This document shows, piece by piece, positions 50,817 to 59,960 of a stretch of DNA of 64,000 nucleotides. The notes under the pieces are model-generated. The model was not told the DNA's origin and did no database searches. It saw nothing but the letters and a program-made list of their open reading frames with translations. The stretch's first letter is position 1, and every line of letters starts with the position of its first letter. Source of the DNA: Pseudomonas tolaasii NCPPB 2192 (GTDB lineage: Bacteria > Pseudomonadota > Gammaproteobacteria > Pseudomonadales > Pseudomonadaceae); contig NZ_PHHD01000001.1 in the NCBI RefSeq assembly GCF_002813445.1, forward strand, positions 5,890,001 through 5,954,000. Reading direction: 5' to 3'. Both the position numbers and the translations under genes were made by a program.

Positions 50817-52973
50817 TCAAACAATTGAATCGATATCCAGCGTATAGACCCTCCCCGGCTCGTTGTGGGACGGCGGAGGAATACTGGCAAATTGGGACAG
50901 CTCGCGGTTTTCGCGATGGCTGAACCAGCGTTTCAGGCTGGGTTGCAGTTCCGTGGCATGAGCGTGGCTGCCGTAGACGTCGCGAGCTTCAAGGCGCCGC
51001 CATCGCAAGGTTTCCAGCCGCTGTCGACTGCTGCGCAATCGATCGACTTCAGCGTTCAAGGCCGGGTTATGTTCGTATTCATTGCCACGCTGATTGGGTG
51101 GACGACGGCGATCAAGCTCACGCCTTTTGTCACGCAGTTGCTGCGTCATCGTCTCAAGCGCAAGGTCAATCAGCTCAAACTCCCTCGACGTGACCAGAGG
51201 TCCCTGGCTTTCCACGGTTTGCTGCCAGCGTCTCAAGGTGGCCCAAGCGGCCGGAATATAGCTGGCCGTCATGAAATGTTCGCTGGCCTGAAACAGTTGT
51301 TTCAGCAGGTTGTCGCGGCTGGGCATATCGCCATGGAGTTGTACCGCACGGTTACAGCCCGCCTCCTGAATTGACTCACAACCGGGTTTCCACAACACCG
51401 AGGAACGGGTACCGTCCGGAAGTTTGATCGGCATGAAATGTTGTTGCTCACCGTGATGCCGATAGGGATTGCCGCCCACACGCACCAGACCCGAGGCAAA
51501 CAAAAGGCCACCAGGGCCGGGCGCGCTGAACATCATTACCGCGCCTGGAATCCATAATTTGGCGGTGGTATTCATCCATGTTGCCGGAACGCTGGGGACG
51601 GGATCGTTGTGGTTGACGATACGGTGATGGACCAGGGATGACGCAGCGTCGGTGAAATCGGAATCGGCGGCGCGGGGGGCGCCGTAGGTGTAGAGGAGGA
51701 TGTTGTAGTCGGTTTTGGGTGTTCGGCGTAGGCCTTCTGCAAGGAGCAAGGCAATGGCGCCACCCAGACTGTGGCCGCAAATGATAATGCGCTGCCCGAA
51801 GTGAAACTGGTCAAGGTATTGCAGTACGAATTTGCGCATCGCACGATAGGCCAGATAAAAACCTTCATGTGCTCGACCAGCACCCTCGGCAAAATCCACC
51901 TGATGGGCGTTTGCATCGCGCAATGCATCGGCACCACTGGCCGTACCTCGTACAGAAATCAGGATGACTTCATCGTGGTGTGTGATGAACGCCTGGGTAT
52001 CGGTTCCGAACTTTTCATCATCGAAGAAATGCAGGTTTGCGGGATGCTCCTGCTGCTCCTCCAAACTCGGATGATTAGACGGATAAAGCTCGGGGTCAAA
52101 GGGCAGGATCTCAAAGCGCCGCGAGTAAGGAACGTCCTCATAAAGCGGGTAATAGCGCTGAGTTTGCTCCGGATCGATGCGCCAGGCCTCCTGAAACCCA
52201 GACAGCTTGTCGGCAAACAGATTGCCAACCGTTGGGTCCAGAGGAAACGACACCTGATCCTCAGGTTTTTGGGGTGGTTGCTGGCCAAAATTGCAGTAAC
52301 TCAGAGCGGCCATCAGCGCCAATTGATACAGGTTCAAGGCGCAGAACTGATCGTCTGTAGAAAGTATCGGACGCAAGGCGCGTAAAGGCCGCACCTCCAG
52401 TACGCTATGTTTATTGGGAAACAACACGATGCCCGTCAGGCTGGGCTGAGGTGGGCCGAATCCCAGATCGGCCATCATCTTCAAAGCATGGCGTTGAGGG
52501 CTATGAGCTCTTGGAATTTGCGGAGGCAGATGCGCCACATGGCGTACCAGATCCCGTACTTCCACTTGATAAAACCGGTCTGCTTGCGATTGTGCGGGGT
52601 TGCCCTTTATACGTTGGCCATCCTCTGCAGAAAAGCGGGTTTGTTCAGCCCTGACTTGAAGTTCGGTGATGGGCAACCCGTAGGCTTCACGTGTTCGTAA
52701 TCGGTGGTAAGGCGCCCGTTTTCCGGAATAAAGCTCATCCAATTTAAGAACGACAGGGCCGCAATAGAAACTTTCCAACTTTGCGAATCCATCTGCATTC
52801 AATCGGCCACTGTATTTTCGCCCTGTGCTGTCATGAACTGTATACGGAAGTCCGCCGTAAGCTTTTCCGCTGCCGGCTTCATCGACGAGGCAGAAACTCG
52901 TCCAATGCCCTTTCAACGCACACGCAGGCATCTTGTCACTGAAAAAAGGTTGTTTCCAAGCTTCCTGCTTCAT
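50817..52973 (-). CDS. Class 3 lipase, candidate T6SS lipase effector
   Basis: A 718-residue protein. Residues 1-~230 are a non-catalytic N-terminal region with DLVRHVAHLPPQIP, a conserved stretch of VgrG-linked effectors. The lipase domain has the nucleophile elbow ICGHSLGGAIALL (Ser402), Asp457 in NHNDPVPSVP, and a His at 506-507 (YRHHGEQQHF), completing a plausible triad. The C-terminal third is charged and helical. There is no signal peptide, as expected for T6SS delivery. It is the last gene of the vgrG operon, so it likely attacks target-cell phospholipids (Tle-like). Exact Tle subfamily was not determined. Confidence 0.87.
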   Translation of the reverse strand: MKQEAWKQPFFSDKMPACALKGHWTSFCLVDEAGSGKAYGGLPYTVHDSTGRKYSGRLNADGFAKLESFYCGPVVLKLDELYSGKRAPYHRLRTREAYGLPITELQVRAEQTRFSAEDGQRIKGNPAQSQADRFYQVEVRDLVRHVAHLPPQIPRAHSPQRHALKMMADLGFGPPQPSLTGIVLFPNKHSVLEVRPLRALRPILSTDDQFCALNLYQLALMAALSYCNFGQQPPQKPEDQVSFPLDPTVGNLFADKLSGFQEAWRIDPEQTQRYYPLYEDVPYSRRFEILPFDPELYPSNHPSLEEQQEHPANLHFFDDEKFGTDTQAFITHHDEVILISVRGTASGADALRDANAHQVDFAEGAGRAHEGFYLAYRAMRKFVLQYLDQFHFGQRIIICGHSLGGAIALLLAEGLRRTPKTDYNILLYTYGAPRAADSDFTDAASSLVHHRIVNHNDPVPSVPATWMNTTAKLWIPGAVMMFSAPGPGGLLFASGLVRVGGNPYRHHGEQQHFMPIKLPDGTRSSVLWKPGCESIQEAGCNRAVQLHGDMPSRDNLLKQLFQASEHFMTASYIPAAWATLRRWQQTVESQGPLVTSREFELIDLALETMTQQLRDKRRELDRRRPPNQRGNEYEHNPALNAEVDRLRSSRQRLETLRWRRLEARDVYGSHAHATELQPSLKRWFSHRENRELSQFASIPPPSHNEPGRVYTLDIDSIV

Positions 52974-52985
52974 GTTGACTCCTTG

Positions 52986-53765
52986 TTATTCGCATGTTGG
53001 ATAGACGTCGCAAACGCGCCCATCCGGCATCGTTATCGGTTTGAATTCTGTGGTGTTATCTCCGCAATACGCGGACATATCCTCAAAGCTTTCACCCCGA
53101 CAACGTTTCCATCCCCCCTTGACGGCTATCCAATTGTCGCCAAATGCAGGCTGCTCATCCTCCGTTACCCTCAGCACCAGCCTGAGCGTTCTCCCCCCCA
53201 ATTGATCTCGCTGAGCCCCGCCACCCGGTTTAAATTTCTCCAGCATCCCCAGTTCGTCCAGCGCATTGCACCTCAGAATTTTCCTGATTGCATGTGAACG
53301 TCCCACCGTGCGGAAATGCCACCTGCATTGCCCCGTAAACGCCTGAACCCCGGTTTCAGGCATTCCTGGAAATCTCTCTGGCAAACGGTCAGAAATACCG
53401 ATGCCAGCCCGATCCCCTCCTACGTCAGAATCACGCGTCCCCCACTTCGCATAAAACTCAAACTGCACACTCTTCAACACCGACGGGCAGCCCTCAATGG
53501 TTTCACTCAGCGGCAATTCGTAACTCACCCGGTTGGCCACCGGGTTCAACTCGGTAAAAAACAACTTCCGCTCCGGCCGTTTGCCCCGACGTACCGGCAA
53601 GGTGCAGGTTTCCCCGGTAGCGGGGCGGTAATTGGCCGCCGTTTTAAGCTCGAAGTTCGCCGGTAAATCCACTTCCAGCGTGAAGCGCTCAACCGGCTTT
53701 ATCGAACACCCTGACAGCCATCCCATTCCGAGTGCCACCCATACACCAAGCACTCGCTTACTCAT
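52986..53765 (-). CDS. DUF3304-like lipoprotein, candidate immunity protein
   Basis: A 259-residue protein with signal peptide MSKRVLGVWVALGMGWLSGC and a lipobox LSGC, so a lipoprotein exposed to the periplasm. Cysteines are numerous (GETCTLPV, EGCPSV, GQCRWHF, YCGDNT, DVYPTCE). It sits between the DUF4123 adaptor and the lipase effector, overlaps the adaptor by 8 bases, and ends 13 bases before the lipase start. Immunity lipoproteins commonly face lipase effectors that act in the periplasm. DUF3304 assignment is from pattern and context, so moderate confidence. Confidence 0.75.
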   Translation of the reverse strand: MSKRVLGVWVALGMGWLSGCSIKPVERFTLEVDLPANFELKTAANYRPATGETCTLPVRRGKRPERKLFFTELNPVANRVSYELPLSETIEGCPSVLKSVQFEFYAKWGTRDSDVGGDRAGIGISDRLPERFPGMPETGVQAFTGQCRWHFRTVGRSHAIRKILRCNALDELGMLEKFKPGGGAQRDQLGGRTLRLVLRVTEDEQPAFGDNWIAVKGGWKRCRGESFEDMSAYCGDNTTEFKPITMPDGRVCDVYPTCE

Positions 53766-54597
53766 GTTTGCCCCCTGCCCTGCGCCAGTGCTCCAACACC
53801 CGTTCAAAATGCTCCTTTGCCGACTCGTCCGGCATCGGCTGCCACTGAATCGCACAGTTTCCCGTCGCCTCCTCCAGGCGGCGTACCACCAAAAATTCAA
53901 GCTGCTGCGGCCCACACCATTGCCAAATCCGAGCCTGCTCCAGCACTTGGCTCAACCAGATTCGGGGGTCTTGAAACTCGACCAATGCCGCAAGGCTCTC
54001 GCTGTGTTCGGTCAGGAGGAACCGCAGGACGTTGGCCTGGAGAATGGCCGAAGCCTGGGGATTCGGGGTGGTCAGCCAGGGCGCAGGAACAGGCACTGGG
54101 TATTCGCCCGGAGCAGGGTTTTCACCTTGGCACCAGTCGCCTTCGCGCCAATAGCAAACACTGACCAGTGGGCCGAGAAAGGTCGGCCAATGCTCACGGG
54201 GCAAATGGGCCAACGCCCGAGCAAGGGTGCGGTTATCGTGGAAGCGGTACATCGCCTGGCTTCCCTGCGGCCCAACCAGCAAGCGCTCGCGCCAATGCCG
54301 GACCACGCAAGACAGGTCGTCGTCCGGCAGGCTGCCCAACCACCCCCAGTTACCCTCGGGGTGTTGCAGCAGATCGACCAGGGCAGGTTCATCCAACCGG
54401 TCCAGCAACACGATCACCGGCCCGTCAGCCGCGAGCTCGGCCAATGCGGTTTCGCGATAGACACTGCAGTGCTGTGACAATGAACGAGCCGCCAGCAGCG
54501 GGTTACACGCTTCGTGCTGTCCCTCAAGAATCAAACACAGACGTCGCCCCGCCTGTTGCTGTTGAGCCATCCAACGGTTTGGCATGCTCTCCATCAA
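53758..54597 (-). CDS. DUF4123-domain T6SS adaptor
   Basis: A 279-residue protein. LCLILEGQHEACNPLLAA at about 19-36, AADGPVIVLLD, and WGWLGSLPDDDLSCVVRHWRE followed by MYRFHDNRTLARAL match DUF4123 (Tap/TEC), a chaperone that loads a specific effector on VgrG. Position between vgrG (4-base overlap) and the effector module supports this. The start is the ATG at 54597 (MMESMPNRW). Probably cytoplasmic. Confidence 0.88.
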   Translation of the reverse strand: MMESMPNRWMAQQQQAGRRLCLILEGQHEACNPLLAARSLSQHCSVYRETALAELAADGPVIVLLDRLDEPALVDLLQHPEGNWGWLGSLPDDDLSCVVRHWRERLLVGPQGSQAMYRFHDNRTLARALAHLPREHWPTFLGPLVSVCYWREGDWCQGENPAPGEYPVPVPAPWLTTPNPQASAILQANVLRFLLTEHSESLAALVEFQDPRIWLSQVLEQARIWQWCGPQQLEFLVVRRLEEATGNCAIQWQPMPDESAKEHFERVLEHWRRAGGKHE

Positions 54598-56612
54598 GCG
54601 GCCCTCCCGTTGCTATCACACAGACCTTCACGGCATTGCTCACACACCGGGCAAAAGTCCGCGTCCAACTGTCGGGCAGTCTCGAGAAGTGCGCCCTGCG
54701 TAGCAGACATTTTCGGAGGTTGCGCCACAAACGCCGGGCTCGCCGAGCGGGTAGCAGGCGGTGCGCCTCCCACCGTAATCGGCCTGCTGCTGAAAATGGC
54801 GCCTGCCTGGAGCATCAAATGCTCTCCGCCTGCCTTGAGACTCAGGTGCGCGCCACCATCGATCACCAGGCTGGCACCGGCTTTAAGGACAATCTGCTGC
54901 CCGGCCTCAATGACCAGGGACTGGCCGGCATACGTCTGGCCGCTACCTTGCACACTCAGTTGATCGTCGGCACCGAGTACGACGGTGCGCTTTCCAGTGA
55001 CCTGATGGTGGTCCTCGCCGGTCACCTGAACCGTGTTTGAACCCTGAATGGTTTCACGACGCGCTCCCGCGACTTCCAGGCGGCTGTCACGCCCTACCTG
55101 CTGTTCCAAGTCGCGTTGGGCACGCAGAAAGATAAGCTCTTCGCCACGGCGGTCTTCAAGGTGCAGCTCGTTGGCGCCTGCGCCTCCCGGAGTGCTACGG
55201 CTGCGCAACACACTGCGCGTCTTGTGCAGGGGCAACGGGTAAACGGGCATGTGTTGCGCATTCGGCAAGCAACCGGTGATCAGCGGTCGGTCAGGGTCGC
55301 CCTCAAGGAAAGTCACCAGCACTTCCATGCCGACCCTGGGAATCAGCGTTGCACCAAAGCCATTGCCCGCCCAGCCGGACGCCACACGAACCCAGTAACT
55401 GCTTTTTTCATCGGTTGTGTCGCGCCGATCCCAGTGAAAACGCACCTTCACCCGACCATACGCATCGCAGTGGATGTCTTCACCTGGAGGGCCTGTCACT
55501 GTGGCGGTCTGGCTACCCTGGATGGTCGGTTTCGGGTGCCGGGTAGCCGGCCGATGCACCGCACGCCAGGGTGTTGCGGTAAATCGGTTGCGATACCCCT
55601 GGAATCTATCGGTTTCAACCACCGCCTCTTCCAGCACTTGCGGTTGATACCCCTCATGCCGCACTGACGTAAGCAGCCACAGGTCGTTACAAACGGGATC
55701 GGGATGGTCGTGCAGCTCAAGGAAGTGACCGCACTGCAGCACCGGCTGATCGCTTTTGCCCAACGCTCGATAGCGGTCGCTTTGATGGCGTTCATGGCCT
55801 CGCCTGGCCAACTGACGCCCGCGTTTACGATCAGTAAAACCCGAGGGATAACGGTAATCCTCCAGCAGATGTGCCGGCGCAGAACCCGCCCGCTCGTGCA
55901 GGCGCAACGAGGGGTGCTCGAAATCGTGATCACGGCGCACGGTCTGCTGGCTGCGGGTTTCCAGGCGTACGTCGAAACGCCGTATTGCTCTCGCACCGTC
56001 TGCCGGCCCCCCCACCGAGCAATAGCGTTGCGCGGGCAGGCGCCGGAACACCGTCTGGTCGTCACCGAACACCAGCAGGTGATTATCCGGGCTGTGGCGA
56101 AAGTGAAAATGAATGCCCTCTTCTTCGCACAGCCGCTGGATGAAGTGCAGGTCGGACTCGGCATACTGCACACAGAACGTGCGCGGCGGGTAAATCACCG
56201 GGCCGAGTTCAAAGGCATAGGCGTCGGCCAGAATGCCGTGGTGTTCAAGCACCTGGGCAATAATTTGCGGCACGGTGGCTTGCTGGAAAATCCGCTGGTC
56301 ACACCGATGAGCCAGACACGCCAGCCGTGGTGCCAGTGTCAGGTGATATCGCGTGAGCCTGGCGTAGGGCTCATCCCGGCCAACGGCATACACCTGCCCA
56401 TGCAACCCGGAATCCGCTTCACCGAAGTCGAGATAGACGGGTTGATGAAGCAACGTCTCCAAATCCAGCGACGGGTTTTCGCTGACGATTTGCAGTTGAA
56501 TGAAATAAGGCTCATCAAGTACTTCGCTGCCATTAAAGTCGAGCACCTGAAAGTCGTTGTTTATTTCCGGAAGTATTAATTTAAAACGCGGTAGAACAAC
56601 CCCTTCAACCAT
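54594..56612 (-). CDS. vgrG: VgrG, type VI secretion spike protein
   Basis: A 672-residue VgrG/Rhs-family spike protein. The gp27-like N-terminal half has QVYAVGRDEPYARLTRYHLT, TFCVQYAESDLHFIQRLCEE and EGIHFHF. The gp5-like OB domain has VTGPPGEDIHCDAYGRVKVR and SSYWVRVASGWAGNGFGATL, then IPRVGMEVLV. A beta-helix of repeats follows, ending at about residue 600 (LVIDGGAHLSLKAGGEHLML). The short C-terminal extension carries several cysteines (CPVCEQC). It carries the adaptor, lipoprotein and lipase genes downstream as one operon. The start is the ATG at 56612; no strong ribosome binding site was seen. Confidence 0.95.
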   Translation of the reverse strand: MVEGVVLPRFKLILPEINNDFQVLDFNGSEVLDEPYFIQLQIVSENPSLDLETLLHQPVYLDFGEADSGLHGQVYAVGRDEPYARLTRYHLTLAPRLACLAHRCDQRIFQQATVPQIIAQVLEHHGILADAYAFELGPVIYPPRTFCVQYAESDLHFIQRLCEEEGIHFHFRHSPDNHLLVFGDDQTVFRRLPAQRYCSVGGPADGARAIRRFDVRLETRSQQTVRRDHDFEHPSLRLHERAGSAPAHLLEDYRYPSGFTDRKRGRQLARRGHERHQSDRYRALGKSDQPVLQCGHFLELHDHPDPVCNDLWLLTSVRHEGYQPQVLEEAVVETDRFQGYRNRFTATPWRAVHRPATRHPKPTIQGSQTATVTGPPGEDIHCDAYGRVKVRFHWDRRDTTDEKSSYWVRVASGWAGNGFGATLIPRVGMEVLVTFLEGDPDRPLITGCLPNAQHMPVYPLPLHKTRSVLRSRSTPGGAGANELHLEDRRGEELIFLRAQRDLEQQVGRDSRLEVAGARRETIQGSNTVQVTGEDHHQVTGKRTVVLGADDQLSVQGSGQTYAGQSLVIEAGQQIVLKAGASLVIDGGAHLSLKAGGEHLMLQAGAIFSSRPITVGGAPPATRSASPAFVAQPPKMSATQGALLETARQLDADFCPVCEQCREGLCDSNGRAA

Positions 56613-56861
56613 CCGTAGTGATCCGTTTTCAAAGAGAACCGAAAGGCTTTATCCCCAGATTCAAACAGCGGAAAAAGCGCCTGAACGCAGCAAAGCTTAG
56701 CGATTCAGGAAGGCGTTCGGCCCATGAAATAACGAAAAGGAAGTTTCGCACGGCGCGATCGGACGAGGCTTTTACAAAACAATTCTGCGCAACAACAACT
56801 CAACTTTCAGCGACAAGAAAATGCCTACAGGCACCTTACAAAAAACATCTTTCAAATAAAG

Positions 56862-56896
56862 AAACAGCCGACGCCTCCTCAAGTTATCGGCTGTTT
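56862..56896 (-). terminator. Intrinsic terminator after the DapF-like gene
   Basis: On the minus strand AAACAGCCGA and TCGGCTGTTT arms enclose a 15-base loop and are followed by CTTTATTTG, 8 bases beyond the stop of the DapF-like gene. The T-rich tract is interrupted, so efficiency may be partial. It separates this gene from vgrG downstream. Confidence 0.75.
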
Positions 56897-56904
56897 CCAA
56901 GGGT

Positions 56905-57882
56905 TCATTTTTGCGGTGTCGCAGCCCCGAACAGACTGACGCTCAACAACATTCCCCCGTGGCTGTGCAAGCGCACTGGCGCCGTGCCACCCGGCATGAC
57001 CACGGCAACGTTTCCGCTCTCGACCCACCCCGCTCGCCACGCCGCACAGGCCACAGCACTGGCACTTGTTCCCGAAGACGCGGTAGGCCCCTCACCGCGC
57101 TCAAACACCCGCGCAATAACCTGATTGCCTTCAGCGCGCAGGGCCCACTGCAAATTGACACCTGCGGCGCAGGGTTGGCCACGCCCTGCGGGTGGCGCAA
57201 AGGCAATCGCCTGCAACGCGGCAAACAATTCGGGTTGTTGCATCGACCGATTGTCGGGCAGCGCATCAGCGTGTTCCACAAGCGTCACGCAATGTGGGTT
57301 GCCCACGCGTACAAACTGGCTGCGCGCCCATTGCGGATTGATTGCCGAGAGCGCCGGCACATGACTGAACGCAGGATCGAGCCCCTCCACACCTTCAGCA
57401 CCTGCCGCCGAGGGCCCGAACGCCGGGCGCCCCAGCGCCAGCCAGAATCCGGCGCGCTGATCGACGACTGCCGGTTCAACGGTGGTTGTAACGGGTGAGC
57501 CGGCATCCTGCTTGTCATGATGCACACGCAATTCGCAGCCCTGCGTCATCAAGCCCTCATCGGTCAGGGCCTGGGCGAAGATCGTCAAACCATTGCCGCT
57601 GCGTTCGGCAAGCGTGCCATCGGTATTGACGATTAACAGGTCGAACGGCGGCGCCGATTGAAACGGCCCCACCAGCAAGCCGTCGCAGCGGTGCGCTTTG
57701 GCACCGAGCGCATGGGGCAAGGTGCCCCAGCCGCATTCGGAGGTGATCGCCGAGGTGCTCCAGGCCGTGCGCGTGCTCGCCGCCAGATCGGCGTGTTCGG
57801 GCACGGCAATGCCCTGCTCTCTTAAATAAGCCGGGCTGACTACCCCGTAGATATTGCCCCGCGCATCGTAGAAACGGGTCAT
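56905..57882 (-). CDS. DapF-fold protein lacking both catalytic cysteines
   Basis: A 325-residue protein of the diaminopimelate-epimerase fold. NTDGTLAERSGNGLTIFAQA aligns with the DapF motif in which Cys-Gly-Asn-Gly sits, and ERGEGPTASSGTSASAVACA aligns with the second Cys-Gly-Thr motif. Both catalytic cysteines are replaced by serine (Ser95 and Ser270). Family enzymes without the Cys pair act as isomerases, lyases or dehydratases and not two-base epimerases, so calling it DapF would be wrong. It is longer than DapF (~275). The ATG at 57882 is used; a TTG eleven codons upstream is possible. It is divergent from an MFS transporter, perhaps its partner. Confidence 0.8.
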   Translation of the reverse strand: MTRFYDARGNIYGVVSPAYLREQGIAVPEHADLAASTRTAWSTSAITSECGWGTLPHALGAKAHRCDGLLVGPFQSAPPFDLLIVNTDGTLAERSGNGLTIFAQALTDEGLMTQGCELRVHHDKQDAGSPVTTTVEPAVVDQRAGFWLALGRPAFGPSAAGAEGVEGLDPAFSHVPALSAINPQWARSQFVRVGNPHCVTLVEHADALPDNRSMQQPELFAALQAIAFAPPAGRGQPCAAGVNLQWALRAEGNQVIARVFERGEGPTASSGTSASAVACAAWRAGWVESGNVAVVMPGGTAPVRLHSHGGMLLSVSLFGAATPQK

Positions 57883-58228
57883 GTCGCCACTTGCCTGAAA
57901 ATTTTCATCGGCCAATTCGTCCAGTTAACTACACACTGGACAGCAGCGTATTACAGAATCGCTGGCCATTGGGCGTTGGACTGGAAAGCACTCACTCGAC
58001 ACAAGACCTCTGGGGTTCATCAGTTCTTGCGCGGATTACGCGCTTCCCAGGCCAACGCCCGCCGGTTTGATCGCTTCTATGTGGCTACCTGTGTCCGGCC
58101 CGTTCCCGGTTTGTAAAAATAAAAGTCCAGACTGCAATCCACAGGGAACCTGGCTCGCTCCATTTGGCCTGATGTGCAAGGATGTCGCGCCGGACATCGT
58201 TCATTGAACGCAAAACCAAGGATTTTTC
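57883..58228. promoter_or_regulatory. Divergent intergenic region between the DapF-like and MFS genes
   Basis: This 346-base stretch has no gene. It contains an inverted repeat at 57919-57941: GTCCAG and CTGGAC around TTAACTACACA (6-11-6), near the minus-strand start. An AT-rich segment with GTAAAAATAAAAG lies at about 58110. Both would suit promoter or operator functions. Upstream of the MFS ATG, AAGGA (58214) is its ribosome binding site. Confidence 0.4.
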
Positions 58229-59380
58229 ATGACTGCCATCCCCACTCCAGCGCCCGTGGTTCCCGGGCGGCTGGAACAAATGTCGACTCGCATCGCTTTT
58301 TTCATCGCAGGCTTCGGCATCGCCGCCTGGGCGCCGCTGGTGCCCTACGCCAAAGCGCGTGCGCAACTCAATGAAGGCACGCTGGGCCTGCTGCTGTTAT
58401 GTCTCGGCGTGGGGTCGATTATCGCGATGCCGGTGGCCGGCGCGCTGGCCTCGCGTTACGGCTGCCGACGCGTGCTGACCGCTGGCACGATCATGATCTG
58501 CCTCGCCCTGCCGATGCTCGCAACAGTCAGTTCGGTGCCGATGCTGATGGTGGGGTTGTTCCTGTTCGGTGCGGGCCTGGGCACTGTGGATTCGACGGTC
58601 AACCTGCAAGCGGTGATCGTTGAGCGCGCCAGTGGCAAAACCATGATGTCAGGCTTCCACGGCCTGTTCAGCCTGGGCGGCATTGTCGGCGCCGCGGGCG
58701 TTGCCGGGTTGCTGGGGCTGGGTTTTTCGCCGCTGCAGGCAACGTTGGTGGTGATCGTCATCACGCTGCTGGCGCTGTTCAAGGCCGGGCCGCACCTGCT
58801 GCCTTATGGCAGTGAAAGTTCGGGGCCTGCATTTGCCATCCCCCATGGCGTCGTGCTGTTTATCGGCTGCCTGTGTTTCATTGTATTTCTGGCAGAAGGC
58901 GCCGTGCTGGATTGGAGCGCCGTCTTCCTGAGTGCCGAGCGCGGCCTTGATGAAGCCTACGCGGGCCTGGGTTACGCAGCCTTTGCCTTGACGATGACCG
59001 CCGGACGCCTGACCGGGGATGCCATCGTCCGACGCCTTGGCGCTACCCGCGTGATCGTCATCGGCGGTGCGCTCGCGACTGCTGGCATGTTGCTCGCCAC
59101 GTTTTTGCCCGCCTGGGAAACCGCACTGTTGGGCTACGCCCTGGTAGGTGCCGGGTGCTCGAACATTGTGCCGGTGCTGTACACCGCCGTCGGCAAACAG
59201 AAGGTCATGCCGGAGCATATTGCAGTGCCCGCCATCACCACCCTGGGTTACGCCGGCATTCTCGCGGGGCCTGCAGTGATTGGCTTTATCGCGCATGGCA
59301 GCAGCCTGAGCACTGCTTTCGTGCTGATCGCAGCCCTGCTCGCCGGTGTGGCGGTCAGCGGCAAAATCCTCAAAGTGTAA
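58229..59380 (+). CDS. MFS transporter (YbjJ-like)
   Basis: A 383-residue major facilitator protein with twelve hydrophobic spans. FFIAGFGIAAWAPLVPYAKA is the first span; SRYGCRRVLTAG is the loop 2-3 signature; GFHGLFSLGGIVGA and GYAAFALTMTAGRLTGDAIV follow. This resembles the E. coli YbjJ group, whose substrates are unknown. AAGGA lies 10 bases before the ATG. Divergent to the DapF-fold gene, so the two may process and move one compound. Sugar, drug or amino-acid efflux are all possible. Confidence 0.88.
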   Translation: MTAIPTPAPVVPGRLEQMSTRIAFFIAGFGIAAWAPLVPYAKARAQLNEGTLGLLLLCLGVGSIIAMPVAGALASRYGCRRVLTAGTIMICLALPMLATVSSVPMLMVGLFLFGAGLGTVDSTVNLQAVIVERASGKTMMSGFHGLFSLGGIVGAAGVAGLLGLGFSPLQATLVVIVITLLALFKAGPHLLPYGSESSGPAFAIPHGVVLFIGCLCFIVFLAEGAVLDWSAVFLSAERGLDEAYAGLGYAAFALTMTAGRLTGDAIVRRLGATRVIVIGGALATAGMLLATFLPAWETALLGYALVGAGCSNIVPVLYTAVGKQKVMPEHIAVPAITTLGYAGILAGPAVIGFIAHGSSLSTAFVLIAALLAGVAVSGKILKV

Positions 59381-59394
59381 AGCCGCAAGCTCGA

Positions 59395-59420
59395 CAAGGC
59401 CGGGGTACTACCTGGCCTTG
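59395..59420. terminator. Hairpin between convergent MFS and HrpL-locus genes
   Basis: CAAGGCC and GGCCTTG arms with a 12-base loop straddle the stop codon of the minus-strand gene at 59408 and lie 15 bases after the MFS stop. No clear T-run follows on either side, so it is at best a weak bidirectional terminator. Confidence 0.35.
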
Positions 59421-59959
59421 TACATTTCATACTGTTCGAGCCAGCGCTCCAGGTTTCTATTGCACAACCATCCTTCGTGTTTCGGCCGCCCAAACAGGCG
59501 AGCCTGATTGGCCCGCTCCAATGACCTGAGCAAACCCGGGCGCTCGAGAACGTTCTTTGCCGTGTACACGCAGTGTTCAGTGTACTTCTTGCGGGGCAGC
59601 CCGGTGGTGGGGTCCAGAATGGGCGAGCCTTGCGGATCCAGATCATCCGGGTCGCCCATGACGAATTGCAAGTGTGCAATTTCCAGGTATTCGACCGTTT
59701 CAAAAAAGCCTGGACGGTCCCTGGACTGATCCCTCAATTGCTTGAAGTGAACGCGCAGCGCCTGAACGACTTCAGCATTGCCCTGGCCATGAAAAGGATC
59801 GTGGCTGAACGTGCCAACAGAACTGTTACGCGACAACGTCGAGGCGGCGGCGGCACTCAGGCTGTCACGGGTGATATAGCCCTCGCTATCCATGATTGCG
59901 TCGCGCAAAGGCGCACGCCTGAGAATTTCCCGGACCACCAGGATCAGACGGTCCCGCAC
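59408..59959 (-). CDS. Unrecognised protein in HrpL-box locus (183 aa, possible T3SS substrate half)
   Basis: A 183-residue soluble protein; GTG start at 59959 with GGGAGAG five bases upstream. It has an EF-hand-like DSEGYITRDSL near residue 24, a Ser/Ala-rich stretch after it (SAAAASTLSRNSS), then a more globular region with HDPFHGQGNAEVV, VEYLEIAHLQFVMGDPDDLD and a basic C terminus. No family is recognised. It begins one base after the stop of the 118-residue gene upstream, in another frame. Either the two are coupled genes or one effector gene split by a frameshift. The hrp box at 60417 serves both. Confidence 0.6.
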   Translation of the reverse strand: MRDRLILVVREILRRAPLRDAIMDSEGYITRDSLSAAAASTLSRNSSVGTFSHDPFHGQGNAEVVQALRVHFKQLRDQSRDRPGFFETVEYLEIAHLQFVMGDPDDLDPQGSPILDPTTGLPRKKYTEHCVYTAKNVLERPGLLRSLERANQARLFGRPKHEGWLCNRNLERWLEQYEMYKAR

Positions 59960-59960
59960 G

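Noticed and set aside
50817..56612. Complete type VI secretion cluster
   Set aside because: Only vgrG and cargo genes are present; sheath, baseplate and membrane-complex genes are absent from the window.
56905..57882. Housekeeping diaminopimelate epimerase (dapF)
   Set aside because: Both catalytic cysteines are serine, the length is greater, and the gene is not in the dapF context.
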